Counted from the first letter of the stretch, positions 8,857-17,346 are shown. The stretch is DNA of 64,000 nt from Klebsiella michiganensis (GCA_000963575.1 CP011077.1:4898001-4962000); one strand, 5' to 3'. The notes: generated by a model not told the origin, from the sequence alone. Made by a program: numbers and translations.

Positions 8857-8874
8857 TGTGCATAAAAATACATA
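8857..8874. promoter_or_regulatory. ARG-box-like 18-bp palindrome upstream of the amino-acid importer
   Basis: TGTGCATAAAAATACATA fits the ArgR consensus (A/T)nTGAAT(A/T)4ATTCAn(A/T) at all but two fixed positions and has the correct 14-base TG...CA spacing. A second, poorer half (TGATG...ATGCA, one base too long) lies just left of it at 8837-8851. ArgR normally binds paired boxes, so this is only a candidate. Confidence 0.4.
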
Positions 8875-8917
8875 ATTACCCGAAATGCAGCAACAGATAA
8901 TTCACGCTGAGTGATAA

Positions 8918-9886
8918 TTACTGGCACTGAGGCTTCAGAATAGCGTCCAGCAGCGGCGCCATATCGGGCCGCCAGGCGCCCTCTTCCCCATCGTAGAATT
9001 TTTCATCCCCGTTGACTGCATACGGAATCTGCGCTTTTTGCAACTCACAGGCGACAAATGTCGCCATCGCAACCTGCTGATCGACCGGCAGTTTACTGCC
9101 AGTAGACCAGTTACCTACCCATGAAAGGTGGCCGGTTTTTTGCTGCCAGTGCACGGCCGTTTCGATGCGGGCATGAATAGCCGCTTTTTCCGCATCCGTC
9201 CCCGTCGTCCACTGGTTTTTTCCGTTCCAGGTTTTACCGTTCCAGTTTTTGGGGCCGCCCGGCATCAGGTGCCAGTCTGCCATTACCAGTCCGTGGCGAG
9301 ATTCAGGAATTTTAAGCGTCGCCAGCGCTTCCGGAGAGGCGTGATTGCGTGGCGCAACAAAGATATGGCGCTGAGGGCTGATTTTATGAATCGCCTTCAC
9401 GGTTTTATCGTAAATCTGGTTAAGCAACTGAGGGTTGGCGCTGAGTTTCTCTTCCGGCTGCCCGATGATGTCGAACACCAGCGAATTATCATTTTTGGCA
9501 AAAAAACGCGCAACGGTCGTCCACCACTCTACGATATCCTCCGCATTTTCAGCGGTCGGCTTTGCTTTCAGCTCCGCTGCCCGGTAGCTGATCACCGGCA
9601 CGATATGGTACTGCTCGCAGGCATCAACGATACGCCGTAAATGCACCAGTTTCTGATGAGTTATCGGCCCTGCAACGCGAATGCGGACATGGCCAAAGCC
9701 GCGCTGCTGAAAGTCACGCACCGTCAGAGGGTCAAACTCGCGGATCCCTCGCTCTGTTAACGCCCAGTCAACGTTCATCCCCACCCCAAGCTGGCTGGTC
9801 CAGGTGGGCGGCAAAACGTCCTGCGGCGCAGCAAACGAACTGGCACAGAAAGAGAGGGCAACCAGAATAAGAGTCGGCTTTAACAT
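8918..9886 (-). CDS. Secreted GH5-like glycosidase fold, catalytic glutamates apparently replaced
   Basis: About 322 residues from ATG 9886, which opens directly into a signal peptide (MLKPTLILVALSFCASSFA). An in-frame ATG at 9928 and a longer frame to 10027 exist, but neither has a good ribosome-binding site. The mature protein reads like a GH5 (cellulase-family) TIM barrel: GVGMNVDWAL, GFGHVRIRVAGP with the conserved arginine, VDACEQYHIVPVIS, and a late WHLMPGG. Where active GH5 enzymes have NEP, this has GQP (Gln143), and where the nucleophile segment is usually GEFG/GEWG, this has GNWS (Asn259). If that alignment is right, both catalytic glutamates are missing. It is a single-gene unit between the amino-acid importer and the RES module. 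It could bind glycans rather than cut them. Confidence 0.7.
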   Translation of the reverse strand: MLKPTLILVALSFCASSFAAPQDVLPPTWTSQLGVGMNVDWALTERGIREFDPLTVRDFQQRGFGHVRIRVAGPITHQKLVHLRRIVDACEQYHIVPVISYRAAELKAKPTAENAEDIVEWWTTVARFFAKNDNSLVFDIIGQPEEKLSANPQLLNQIYDKTVKAIHKISPQRHIFVAPRNHASPEALATLKIPESRHGLVMADWHLMPGGPKNWNGKTWNGKNQWTTGTDAEKAAIHARIETAVHWQQKTGHLSWVGNWSTGSKLPVDQQVAMATFVACELQKAQIPYAVNGDEKFYDGEEGAWRPDMAPLLDAILKPQCQ

Positions 9887-10007
9887 CGGCGGCACGTTAC
9901 TTAGCGAAGGAAAACTAATATTTAGCATGCTTTTACCGTTTGCGGGGAGTGAGGATTGCAATAAAAAATGAATGGTGATGCCGAGTGTGAAGCGCGCCCC
10001 GCAGGAA

Positions 10008-10721
10008 TCACTCGTCGCTGAGCACAACGCCGAGTCTGTCCGCCATCTGCATTATCTCGTTGACGACGTCTGGCGCAGAAAATATCCCGCGGGCTTCACG
10101 ATGAAGCACCAAATCCGTGGGCAATACTCTGTCACCATAGAAAAGAAAAGCGCTGCTGTCATCGTGCTGCCGGGATTTCCACACCATACCGTCAATAGCA
10201 GGGTTCTGATGGTGGATCGCGCGGGCCCAGCGCTGGGTTTGCGGGTAGATCGGCCGATCGCTGAGAAGAAAAAGCTGCTTTGATAACCCCATCCGGTAAA
10301 GGTCTGCCGTTTTCAGCGTGACTAACGTCAGCTCTCGCCTGAGCACCAGCTGGCTCATGCCCCATTTAATCCAGGGCCTGATGGATAGAAACCCTCGCCG
10401 CTCACCGCCAATCAGATCGTGAAAAAGCGTTTCAGCCAGCGCGCCAGCCACACTGTCCGCCGCATACAGGCTCGGCACCAACCGCCCCCGCATATCTTTA
10501 AAAGGGCTGAACCTTGCACCGTAATCGTTGCTGCTCAATTCACGCCCGGGATTAAAGCTGTTTCCCGGCCAACTCATGGCATGGCAGCGGTAAAGCACCT
10601 TGCCCGCTGGCAAGGTCTCTTTAAAAATCGAAATAGCATCGCCAGGCTCAGGGAGAGCGGGGGTAAGCGCAGCAGGTTCACCAAAAACGGAGCTCGTATT
10701 GGCCTCATCACTCTGCGCCAT
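10008..10721 (-). CDS. RES-domain protein, probable toxin of a RES-Xre-type toxin-antitoxin pair
   Basis: A 237-residue protein from ATG 10721, chosen because AGGAGG sits at ideal spacing; an upstream in-frame start at 10763 would add 14 residues. RES-family landmarks are LYRCH (conserved arginine), NDYGARFSPF, then SLYAADSVAGALAETLFHDL with the conserved glutamate, and DGMVWKSR towards the C-terminus. Known RES toxins degrade NAD+ or ADP-ribosylate a host enzyme. The start lies within the last 14 bp of the upstream antitoxin-like gene, so translation is coupled. It is longer than the usual RES core of about 150-200 residues because of an N-terminal extension of about 40 residues. Family membership is fairly secure; toxicity is inferred. 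Confidence 0.82.
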   Translation of the reverse strand: MAQSDEANTSSVFGEPAALTPALPEPGDAISIFKETLPAGKVLYRCHAMSWPGNSFNPGRELSSNDYGARFSPFKDMRGRLVPSLYAADSVAGALAETLFHDLIGGERRGFLSIRPWIKWGMSQLVLRRELTLVTLKTADLYRMGLSKQLFLLSDRPIYPQTQRWARAIHHQNPAIDGMVWKSRQHDDSSAFLFYGDRVLPTDLVLHREARGIFSAPDVVNEIMQMADRLGVVLSDE

Positions 10722-11514
10722 CCTGCAGCCTCCTGACCTCGTATTCAGCAGCCTGAAGCACATTAGCCGGATAAGTAGACACCATTTCGGCTGGCGTTTT
10801 GCCCGCCAGCAGGCCGTTAGACGTTGCGAACCACTCGGCCAGGCCCCAGGCGGTTTTGTGCCGGGCGAAGGTGTCCAGAATGGCTTTCATTACCGGCAGA
10901 GGGCGATAGTTTTCATCGAGGCCATAGCGCGGGTAAACGTTCCCCACCCCACGTTTGATCACCGAGAAGATTTTCCCGGCCGCCTTCCAGCGCGTGGGCT
11001 GGGCAGAGACATTCTTTGCCGAGTAACCGCCCAGCAAAGCGATATCATGCGTGGTCAGCCAGCCTTCGTCCGTTAACCTGTCCCGCGCCTGCGCCAGACG
11101 AGCCTGGTTCACCACCTCACGCTGCTGAGCCGGCGGAAGCAAACCGCTTTGTGTCGCGTGTAGTCTTGCCGGATCCGCATTGTAACTTGCGGCTGGTTCA
11201 TGGGCCGCCAGCGTGCCATCGCCGATCAGCTTCTCACCGTAAAGTTCCACCAGCTTTTCGTAGCCATTATTAAGCTCCAGCGCCTGCTGCTGGGTTTGTA
11301 GCTCTTCGGTCGCCTGCAGGAGATGGGAAAGCTGGGCGTGCAGTTCCTCAAGCCCGGAGACGCCCCCCCGGAGCGCTAATTGCAGAGTTAGCCCTGCTTC
11401 GCGCCTGTTGTTTTGCTCGCGAACGCCTTTTGCGAGCGTGAGCTTCACGCGCTCGCTGTCAAACAGCACCCGGTCTTTTTTCTTCTCAATACGCCCGGCT
11501 TGTCTGGGTAACAT
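10708..11514 (-). CDS. Long MbcA/ParS/Xre-type antitoxin-like protein with coiled-coil N-terminus
   Basis: A 268-residue cytoplasmic protein, about twice the length of a usual Xre/MbcA antitoxin. Residues 1-115 are charged and predicted helical, with a likely coiled coil (ELHAQLSHLLQATEELQTQQQALEL). Residues 150-205 resemble a small helix-turn-helix (GWLTTHDIALLGGYSAKNVS, then GKIFSVIKRGVGNVYPRYG). The end, residues 210-265, matches the toxin-binding DUF2384 domain: VMKAILDTF, AEWFATSNGLLAGKTPAEM, then a closing helix. It lies directly before the RES gene and overlaps it, as in known RES modules. The start ATG 11514 follows AGGGGGCGG. The N-terminal half has no function I can name. Confidence 0.75.
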   Translation of the reverse strand: MLPRQAGRIEKKKDRVLFDSERVKLTLAKGVREQNNRREAGLTLQLALRGGVSGLEELHAQLSHLLQATEELQTQQQALELNNGYEKLVELYGEKLIGDGTLAAHEPAASYNADPARLHATQSGLLPPAQQREVVNQARLAQARDRLTDEGWLTTHDIALLGGYSAKNVSAQPTRWKAAGKIFSVIKRGVGNVYPRYGLDENYRPLPVMKAILDTFARHKTAWGLAEWFATSNGLLAGKTPAEMVSTYPANVLQAAEYEVRRLQDGAE

Positions 11515-11634
11515 TCCGCCCCCTAAAATAACCTTTCTAACCCAAATAACCTTAATAACACTCCCCCACTGTATCGGGCAGTATAAAAAATGTCCAGTTC
11601 GGAGAAGACACTCTGGGAAGAGGCTCGATAAAAA

Positions 11635-11668
11635 AAGCGCGACGTCTCCGCCGCGCTTCCTAATACGT
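11635..11668 (-). terminator. Probable rho-independent terminator after aglB
   Basis: Read on the minus strand, AAGCGCG and CGCGCTT pair across a short loop and are followed by a run of T residues. It lies just downstream of the aglB stop at 11678. Confidence 0.75.
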
Positions 11669-11677
11669 GAAGAATTC

Positions 11678-13000
11678 TTATTTCAATTCAGGCCAGTAGT
11701 CTTTGTTCGCCTCAACCAGGTCGTCCAGAATCGCTTTGGCGACGGAGGCGCTCGGCACGGTCTTCGACAGGGTGATCGCCTGCCACAGTTTCTGATAAGA
11801 ACGATGCTCCCAGGCATCCACCACCAGTTTTTCAACGGCGACCTGCTGGCTCATCAGCCCTTTCTGGAACTGAGGGATGTTGCCCACCACCAGCGGCTCC
11901 GGTCCGTCTTTGCCCACCAGACAAGGGATTTCAACCATCGCTTCCGGGTCAAAGTTATTAATAGCCCCGTTGTTCGGCACAATCAGCAGCATCCGCTCCT
12001 GGGTGTTAAAGGCAATCGCCGTCGCCAGATCAACGATGTAAGAGGCGTGTTCGTCAATTTCCAGCTCGCCCGCGGAGGATTTTCCGGCGCTAATAATCGC
12101 GTTACAGGAGCCAAACACATGCTTCTCGCGGTGATCCATCACCTCATTCGCCCGGGTGCGCTGTGGGTTGGAGTGCTGCACCACATAGTCAGGATAGAGG
12201 TAGTATTTCAGGTAGGTGTTCGGCAGCGTATCGGGGTCGAGCGCCCAGACGTCTTTTGCTTTGGCAAAAGTATCATTCCAGCTTGCTTCAGTGCCATGCT
12301 CGTCCTTGGGTGGAACATAGCCATATTTGGCGACATGTTCGCGGATTTTTGGCATCAAATCATTACCATCTTTATCTTCAACATGGGTCCACCAGCCAAA
12401 GTGGTTCAGGCCGTAGTAACGCACCTTCATCTCTTTGCGATCCTTCAGGCCCACAATCTGCGCCATACGGCTTTCAATGCCGATAGGCATATCGCAGATA
12501 TTGAGGATTTTTGAGTTCGGGCGCAGGCGACGGGTCGCCTCCGCTACAATAGCCGCCGGGTTGGAGTAGTTGAGCATCCAGGCGTTTGGCGAGTATTTTT
12601 CCATGTAATCCACCAGCTCCAGCACGCCGCCGATTGAGCGCATGCCGTAGGCTATCCCACCCGGGCCGCATGTTTCCTGCCCCAGCACGCCGTGGCGCAG
12701 CGGAATTTTCTCGTCTTTTTCGCGCATCGGATATTTGCCCACGCGGATGTGCGCCATCACAAAATCCACGTCGGTAAACGCTTCCTTCGGATCGGTGGTG
12801 TAGCTGAAGTCGATATCCGGCGCCTGCTCTTTCAGGATGATTTTGCAGGCTTCGGCGATAGTTTCCTGACGCGACCCGTCGTTATCGTAGAACTTCAGCG
12901 CCCGCAGCGGGAAACGGTTCTGATTCGCCAGCAGCATCAGCACAATGCCTGGAGTAAAAGTACTGCCGCCACCTGCTACAACTACCGAGAATTTTTTCAT
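11678..13000 (-). CDS. aglB: 6-phospho-alpha-glucosidase (GH4)
   Basis: A 440-residue cytoplasmic NAD+- and Mn2+-dependent hydrolase that splits phosphorylated alpha-glucosides made by the PTS, such as maltose 6-phosphate and sucrose-isomer phosphates. It matches Klebsiella AglB almost throughout and has its length. The NAD-binding loop AGGGSTFTPG is at residues 9-18, the catalytic aspartate lies in DFVMAHIRVGKY near 110, the metal-binding cysteine in NICDMPIG and the histidine in YGLNHFGWW near 200. Its ATG overlaps the stop of the PTS permease gene (ATGA), so the two are translationally coupled. In E. coli K-12 the related glvA/glvG gene is disrupted; here it is intact. Confidence 0.95.
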   Translation of the reverse strand: MKKFSVVVAGGGSTFTPGIVLMLLANQNRFPLRALKFYDNDGSRQETIAEACKIILKEQAPDIDFSYTTDPKEAFTDVDFVMAHIRVGKYPMREKDEKIPLRHGVLGQETCGPGGIAYGMRSIGGVLELVDYMEKYSPNAWMLNYSNPAAIVAEATRRLRPNSKILNICDMPIGIESRMAQIVGLKDRKEMKVRYYGLNHFGWWTHVEDKDGNDLMPKIREHVAKYGYVPPKDEHGTEASWNDTFAKAKDVWALDPDTLPNTYLKYYLYPDYVVQHSNPQRTRANEVMDHREKHVFGSCNAIISAGKSSAGELEIDEHASYIVDLATAIAFNTQERMLLIVPNNGAINNFDPEAMVEIPCLVGKDGPEPLVVGNIPQFQKGLMSQQVAVEKLVVDAWEHRSYQKLWQAITLSKTVPSASVAKAILDDLVEANKDYWPELK

Positions 13001-14619
13001 GATACTGCCTCCGTCATGGATGGGTGTTCGTTTGAAGTTTGCTCTTTGATAAGGGTTTCAATCTGGTCGCGAATTTGTGGCACATGCAGCCCGACAATCA
13101 CCTGAATGCCGTTGCCGCTGCGCACCACGCCGTGAGCGCCAAGGGCTTTAAACACGTCATCGGCTTCGGTCAAAGCCATGTCGGCAAGCGTGATACGCAG
13201 ACGAGTCGCACAGTTGTTCAGGCTGGCGATGTTCGCCGCACCGCCGAGCGCCTGGAGGAAGCCATGGGCCTGGCCGTGTTTTGCATCCTGGCTAACCGCC
13301 GCGCTGGTTTGCTGCCGTGCCGCCTGATAGTCGGCCTTGCTATAGAGTTTGATCTCGCTGTCTTCCCGGCCCGGCGTTTTCAGGTTGAAGCGCAGAATCA
13401 GAGCGCGGAAGACCACGAAGTAGACGCCGGTAAAGGCGATGCCGATACCTATCTGGGTAAAGACCATTGCGGCGTGGTTATGGAACATGGGGATCCAGTT
13501 TTGCGGCAGGAACTGGTCAAGCAGGCCGCCGCCCATGTTGCCCACCACGCCTGCCATGTACATCACCGTTGCCATTGAGGCGGCCAGGAAGGCGTGAACG
13601 GCAAACAGCAGCGGAGAGATAAACAGGAAGGTGAATTCCAGCGGTTCGGTGATGCCAACTAACATGGCGGTCAGCGTCGCGGGGATCAGCAGCCCGGCCA
13701 CCTTCACTCGGTTTTGCGGCGAGGCGGTGTAGTAAAGCGCCAGCGCGATGCCCACCGAGCCGAACACTTTCGAGTTGCCGTGCAGGGCGAAACCGCCTTC
13801 AGGGAACAGGGATTTGAGCGACGCGGTGCTCTGGCTGAACTCTTGCAGATGCTGCGCCCAGTACACCTGAATGCCGCCTTCAACCGCCGCCGGGCCAAAA
13901 ATGAACGGGCCATAGACAAAGTGGTGCAGCCCGGTTGGGATCAGGATGCGCTCGAGGAAGGTGTATACCCAGACGCCAAGCGCCCCGGCGCTGCGTAAAA
14001 ATGCCTGCAGCGACTCGATGCCGAGCTGAACTTTTGGCCAGCCGAGCAGCGTCAGCCAGGCACAGGGGATCATCACCAGGAAGGCCACAATCACCACAAA
14101 AGAGCTGCCCTGGAAAATGCCGAGGAACACTGGCAGCGGCTTATCGAAATAGCGGTTGTGAATCGCGGTCACAATGCCGGAGATAACAATCGCGCCGATG
14201 ATGCTGGTGTCGAGCGTTTTAATCCCGGCCATCATAGTCAGGCCGCTGCCTGCCGTAGGTTCGAGGCTAAAATCGACGCCGAAGTAGTGCCCCCACGTCA
14301 TCCCCATCGCGTTGATGAAGTAGTTCCAGGTTAAAAAACTCACCAGCACCGCCAGGCATGCACGCCCCTGAGCCTGTTTCGCCAGGCCAATGGGCAAACC
14401 AACGGCAAAAATCAGCGGCATATTACGGAACACCGTCCAGCCACCTTCCTCGATGATATGAACAATTTGAGCAAACAGGGTGTCAGGTGCGGTGAGCGCT
14501 TCACCGACAAACAGCGGGTTGCGAAGCATAATGGCAAGCCCGACCACGATCCCGGCAAAGGGGAACAACAAAACCGGGGTAAACATTGCACCACCAAAAC
14601 GTTGTATTTGACTGAGCAT
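12997..14619 (-). CDS. aglA: Alpha-glucoside-specific PTS enzyme IICB
   Basis: A 540-residue inner-membrane permease that takes up and phosphorylates alpha-glucosides. The N-terminal 400 residues are the IIC domain with about ten membrane segments; FEGO-like features include GITEPLEFTFLFI and GLHHFVYGPFIFG. The C-terminal IIB domain carries the phosphocysteine Cys470 in NNCATRLRI. There is no IIA domain, so it must borrow the glucose IIA (Crr), as AglA/GlvC do. I start at ATG 14619, preceded by GAGG at correct spacing; an in-frame start at 14640 would add seven residues. First gene of aglAB; the divergent regulator yidP and an inverted repeat at 14770 lie upstream. Confidence 0.94.
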   Translation of the reverse strand: MLSQIQRFGGAMFTPVLLFPFAGIVVGLAIMLRNPLFVGEALTAPDTLFAQIVHIIEEGGWTVFRNMPLIFAVGLPIGLAKQAQGRACLAVLVSFLTWNYFINAMGMTWGHYFGVDFSLEPTAGSGLTMMAGIKTLDTSIIGAIVISGIVTAIHNRYFDKPLPVFLGIFQGSSFVVIVAFLVMIPCAWLTLLGWPKVQLGIESLQAFLRSAGALGVWVYTFLERILIPTGLHHFVYGPFIFGPAAVEGGIQVYWAQHLQEFSQSTASLKSLFPEGGFALHGNSKVFGSVGIALALYYTASPQNRVKVAGLLIPATLTAMLVGITEPLEFTFLFISPLLFAVHAFLAASMATVMYMAGVVGNMGGGLLDQFLPQNWIPMFHNHAAMVFTQIGIGIAFTGVYFVVFRALILRFNLKTPGREDSEIKLYSKADYQAARQQTSAAVSQDAKHGQAHGFLQALGGAANIASLNNCATRLRITLADMALTEADDVFKALGAHGVVRSGNGIQVIVGLHVPQIRDQIETLIKEQTSNEHPSMTEAVS

Positions 14620-14769
14620 TTTTAAATCCTCATGTAACAACTTCGTAGGGGAAGAGGCAGCCTTATTTTTTTAGTCTGGCCTGAAGCTGAGGATATGAGG
14701 GCGGGTGGTGGCTCGCCGCTTCAGGCGCGGCGATTCGTGATCGCATTCATGGTTTTTATTTGGCCAAAG

Positions 14770-14799
14770 TTGTCTACTTTTAAAGTAAAAACTAGACAA
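14770..14799. promoter_or_regulatory. Inverted repeat, probable YidP operator between aglA and yidP
   Basis: TTGTCTA at 14770 and TAGACAA at 14793 form a perfect 7-bp inverted repeat around an inner palindrome ACTTTTAAAGT. GntR/HutC-type regulators bind such GTCTA-containing sites, and a HutC-type gene starts 46 bp to the right. The match of site to regulator is inferred. Confidence 0.6.
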
Positions 14800-14844
14800 T
14801 TAATCGACATATAACGGCGGGATAAAGCCTGGAGATGTCCACAT

Positions 14845-15588
14845 ATGATCTACAAATCCATTGCCGACCGGCTTCGGCTACGGCTTAACTCTGCGGACTA
14901 CACCATCGGCAGCCCATTGCCTGGGGAAAAGAAGCTTGCTGAAGAGTTTGGCGTCTCAAGAATGACCATCCGTAAAGCGGTGGATTTGCTTGTGGGCTGG
15001 GGGCTGGTTAATCGCCGTCAGGGCAGCGGCACCTGGGTCACCAAGAAAGATGTTCACCACGAAACCACTAACCTCACCGGTTTTGTGGAGGTGATGCGCA
15101 GCCAGGGGAAAGAGGTGCTGAGTGAGGTACTGGAGTTTAACGTAATGCCCGCGCCCCCGGCGATTGCCAGCCTGCTGCGCATTAAGATCGACGAAAAAAT
15201 TTATTACTCGCGACGCGTGCGTGCCGTGGGCGGCAAGCCGCTGATGGTGGAAGACAGCTATATGCCGGTCAAACTCTTTCGTAATCTGTCCCTTGCCCAC
15301 CTTGAGGGGTCAAAATTCAGCTATATCGAAGATGAATGCCAGATAGTCATCAGCGGCAACTATGAAACACTGACCCCGGTGCTCGCCGATAGCAAAACGG
15401 CGAAGTTGCTGAACATCGCAGAGGCGACGCCTATTCTGCGCATCACGTCGCTCTCTTACAGCGATAAAGGCGAGTTTCTTAACTATTCGGTAATGTTCAG
15501 AAATGCCAGCGAATATCAGGTGGATTATCACCTGCGTCGGGATCATTCGAGAGTGCCGCCCGGGCAGCCGGGCGGCAGTGAGCTATAG
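14845..15588 (+). CDS. yidP: GntR/HutC-family regulator YidP
   Basis: A 247-residue repressor-type protein. The winged helix at residues 1-72 includes LPGEKKLAEEFGVSRMTIRKAV and the wing LVNRRQGSGTWV. Residues 85-235 form a UTRA ligand-binding domain (FVEVMRSQGKEV, YYSRRVRAVGGKPLMVEDSYMP). It is divergent from aglAB and shares the operator region, the same arrangement as yidP-glv in E. coli, so it probably senses a phosphorylated alpha-glucoside. The last codons form a strong GC hairpin (15555-15576), and its stop is half of the palindrome CTATAG, the other half being the stop of yidE. Confidence 0.92.
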   Translation: MIYKSIADRLRLRLNSADYTIGSPLPGEKKLAEEFGVSRMTIRKAVDLLVGWGLVNRRQGSGTWVTKKDVHHETTNLTGFVEVMRSQGKEVLSEVLEFNVMPAPPAIASLLRIKIDEKIYYSRRVRAVGGKPLMVEDSYMPVKLFRNLSLAHLEGSKFSYIEDECQIVISGNYETLTPVLADSKTAKLLNIAEATPILRITSLSYSDKGEFLNYSVMFRNASEYQVDYHLRRDHSRVPPGQPGGSEL

Positions 15589-17241
15589 CCCCCAGAACAG
15601 CAGCGCCAGCAGCTGAGGAGTGATGATGCGCAGGAACATCACCAGCGGGTAAACCGTGGCGTAAGAAAGCGCTGCGGCTCCGCTGGTCGCATGCAGCCCG
15701 TTGGCGAAGGCCAGCGCGGGGGGGTCAGTCATCGAGCCCGCCAGCATGCCGCACAGCGTCAGGTAGTTCATCTTCGCCAGCAGGCGAGCAAGCAGGCCGA
15801 CGGTAATCAGCGGCACGGCCGTGATCAGAATACCGTAGCCAATCCAGCTCACCCCGTCGCCCACCAGCAGCGTGTCGATGAAGTCACCACCTGACTTGAG
15901 CCCGACTACCGCCAGAAACAGGACGATGCCCAGCTCGCGCAGTGCCAGGTTCGCGCTCGGCGGCATAAACCAGTAAAGCTTCCCGATGCTGCCGATGCGC
16001 CCGAGGATCAGCGCCATAATCAGCGGCCCGCCAGCCAGCCCAAGACGCAGCGCCGCCGGGAAGCCGGGGATAAACAGCGGAATGGAGCCCAGCAATACGC
16101 CAAGCCCGATGCCGATAAACACCGGCAGCATTTGCACCTGCTGCAGCTTGTGCTGCGCGTTGCCCACTTCAGCCGCTACCGCATCTATCGACTGCGGGCG
16201 TCCGACCAGGTTGAGGATATCGCCGAACTGCAGGCTGGCGCTGCTGCTGGCCACCAGCTCGACCCCGGCGCGGTTAAGGCGCGAAATCACCACGTCGTAT
16301 TTCTGCTTCAGATGCAGATCGCGGATCTTCTTGCCTAAAACCTTCTCGTTGGTCACCACCACGCGTTCAACCCGCAGATCCGTGCCTCGCGTTGAAAGCG
16401 AGGTATCCACTTCGTTACCGATCACCAACCGCGCTTTGTGCAGATCCTTTTCCGCCCCGACCAGGTGCAGCAGATCGCCGGTCTGGACGAGAGTGCCCGG
16501 GGAAGGCACCATCAGCAGCTCCCCGCGTTTGAGCCGGGAGCAGATAATCTCGTCCCCGTTAAGGATAGGGATGTCCTGAATCGCCAGGCCGTTCAGATTT
16601 GGGTTGGCAACGCAAATATTGATGGTGTGCAGCTGAGCGTGATTTTGCCCGCTGCTGGCTTCAAACTGCTGCGCTTCTTTGTCGAGGCTGACCCGAAACA
16701 CTATGCGCAGCAGCCACATGGTCAGCAGAATGCCGCAAATCCCAAACGGGTAAGCCATCGCGTAGCTCATCCCCATTTGGTCAACCAATTGTCCGGGCGT
16801 GCCGAGATCGGTGAGGATCTGCTGCCCTGCCCCCAGTGCCGGCGTATTGGTAACGGCGCCGGAGAAGATCCCCAGCACCACCGGCAGCGGAACATCAAAC
16901 AGCATGTAGACAGCGGTAGTGACCAGCGCGCCCAGCCCAACGATGAGAATGGCGAACAGATTAAGCCGCAGGCCGGAAACCCGGAGCGAAGAGAAGAAAC
17001 CGGGGCCGACCTGGATGCCTATCGTGTAAACAAACAGGATCAACCCAAATTCCTGGATAAAGTGCAGCATGTCGCCGTTCAGGCCAATCCCGGCCTGATT
17101 CACAAAGTGGCCGACAATGATGCCGCCAAACAGCACGCCCCCGATACCGAATCCCACCCCGCGGATCTTGATATTGCCGATCCACAATCCCACGACGGCG
17201 ACCAGCGCCAGCATGCTGACGGTTAACGCTATTCCACTCAT
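15583..17241 (-). CDS. yidE: Putative transporter YidE (AspT/YbjL exchanger family)
   Basis: A 552-residue inner-membrane protein close to E. coli YidE (553 residues) along its length. It has five to six helices at each end (starting MSGIALTVSMLALVAVVGLW; later GIGLGVLLGSIPLF and GMLAGSMTDPPALAFAN) that form two AspT/YidE repeats. Two cytoplasmic TrkA-C (RCK-C) domains occupy about residues 190-370 (GDEIICSRLKRGELL, FGDILNLVGR). Members exchange small dicarboxylates or amino acids, but the YidE substrate is not established. Its stop codon overlaps that of yidP in the shared palindrome CTATAG, and the two genes converge without a spacer. Confidence 0.95.
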   Translation of the reverse strand: MSGIALTVSMLALVAVVGLWIGNIKIRGVGFGIGGVLFGGIIVGHFVNQAGIGLNGDMLHFIQEFGLILFVYTIGIQVGPGFFSSLRVSGLRLNLFAILIVGLGALVTTAVYMLFDVPLPVVLGIFSGAVTNTPALGAGQQILTDLGTPGQLVDQMGMSYAMAYPFGICGILLTMWLLRIVFRVSLDKEAQQFEASSGQNHAQLHTINICVANPNLNGLAIQDIPILNGDEIICSRLKRGELLMVPSPGTLVQTGDLLHLVGAEKDLHKARLVIGNEVDTSLSTRGTDLRVERVVVTNEKVLGKKIRDLHLKQKYDVVISRLNRAGVELVASSSASLQFGDILNLVGRPQSIDAVAAEVGNAQHKLQQVQMLPVFIGIGLGVLLGSIPLFIPGFPAALRLGLAGGPLIMALILGRIGSIGKLYWFMPPSANLALRELGIVLFLAVVGLKSGGDFIDTLLVGDGVSWIGYGILITAVPLITVGLLARLLAKMNYLTLCGMLAGSMTDPPALAFANGLHATSGAAALSYATVYPLVMFLRIITPQLLALLFWGL

Positions 17242-17323
17242 ATATCATCCCTGTGAATAACATTATTGTTACTAAGGATTCTGGCAGAGCTACGGGGAGG
17301 ATAATGGGGCGTGGAGCACAAAA

Positions 17324-17346
17324 AAGGCCCCATTTTCCGGGGCCTT
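17324..17346 (-). terminator. Rho-independent terminator of ibpAB
   Basis: Read on the minus strand, AAGGCCCC-GGAAAAT-GGGGCCTT followed by TTTTGT. It lies 22 bp after the ibpB stop and before the yidE promoter region. Confidence 0.9.
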
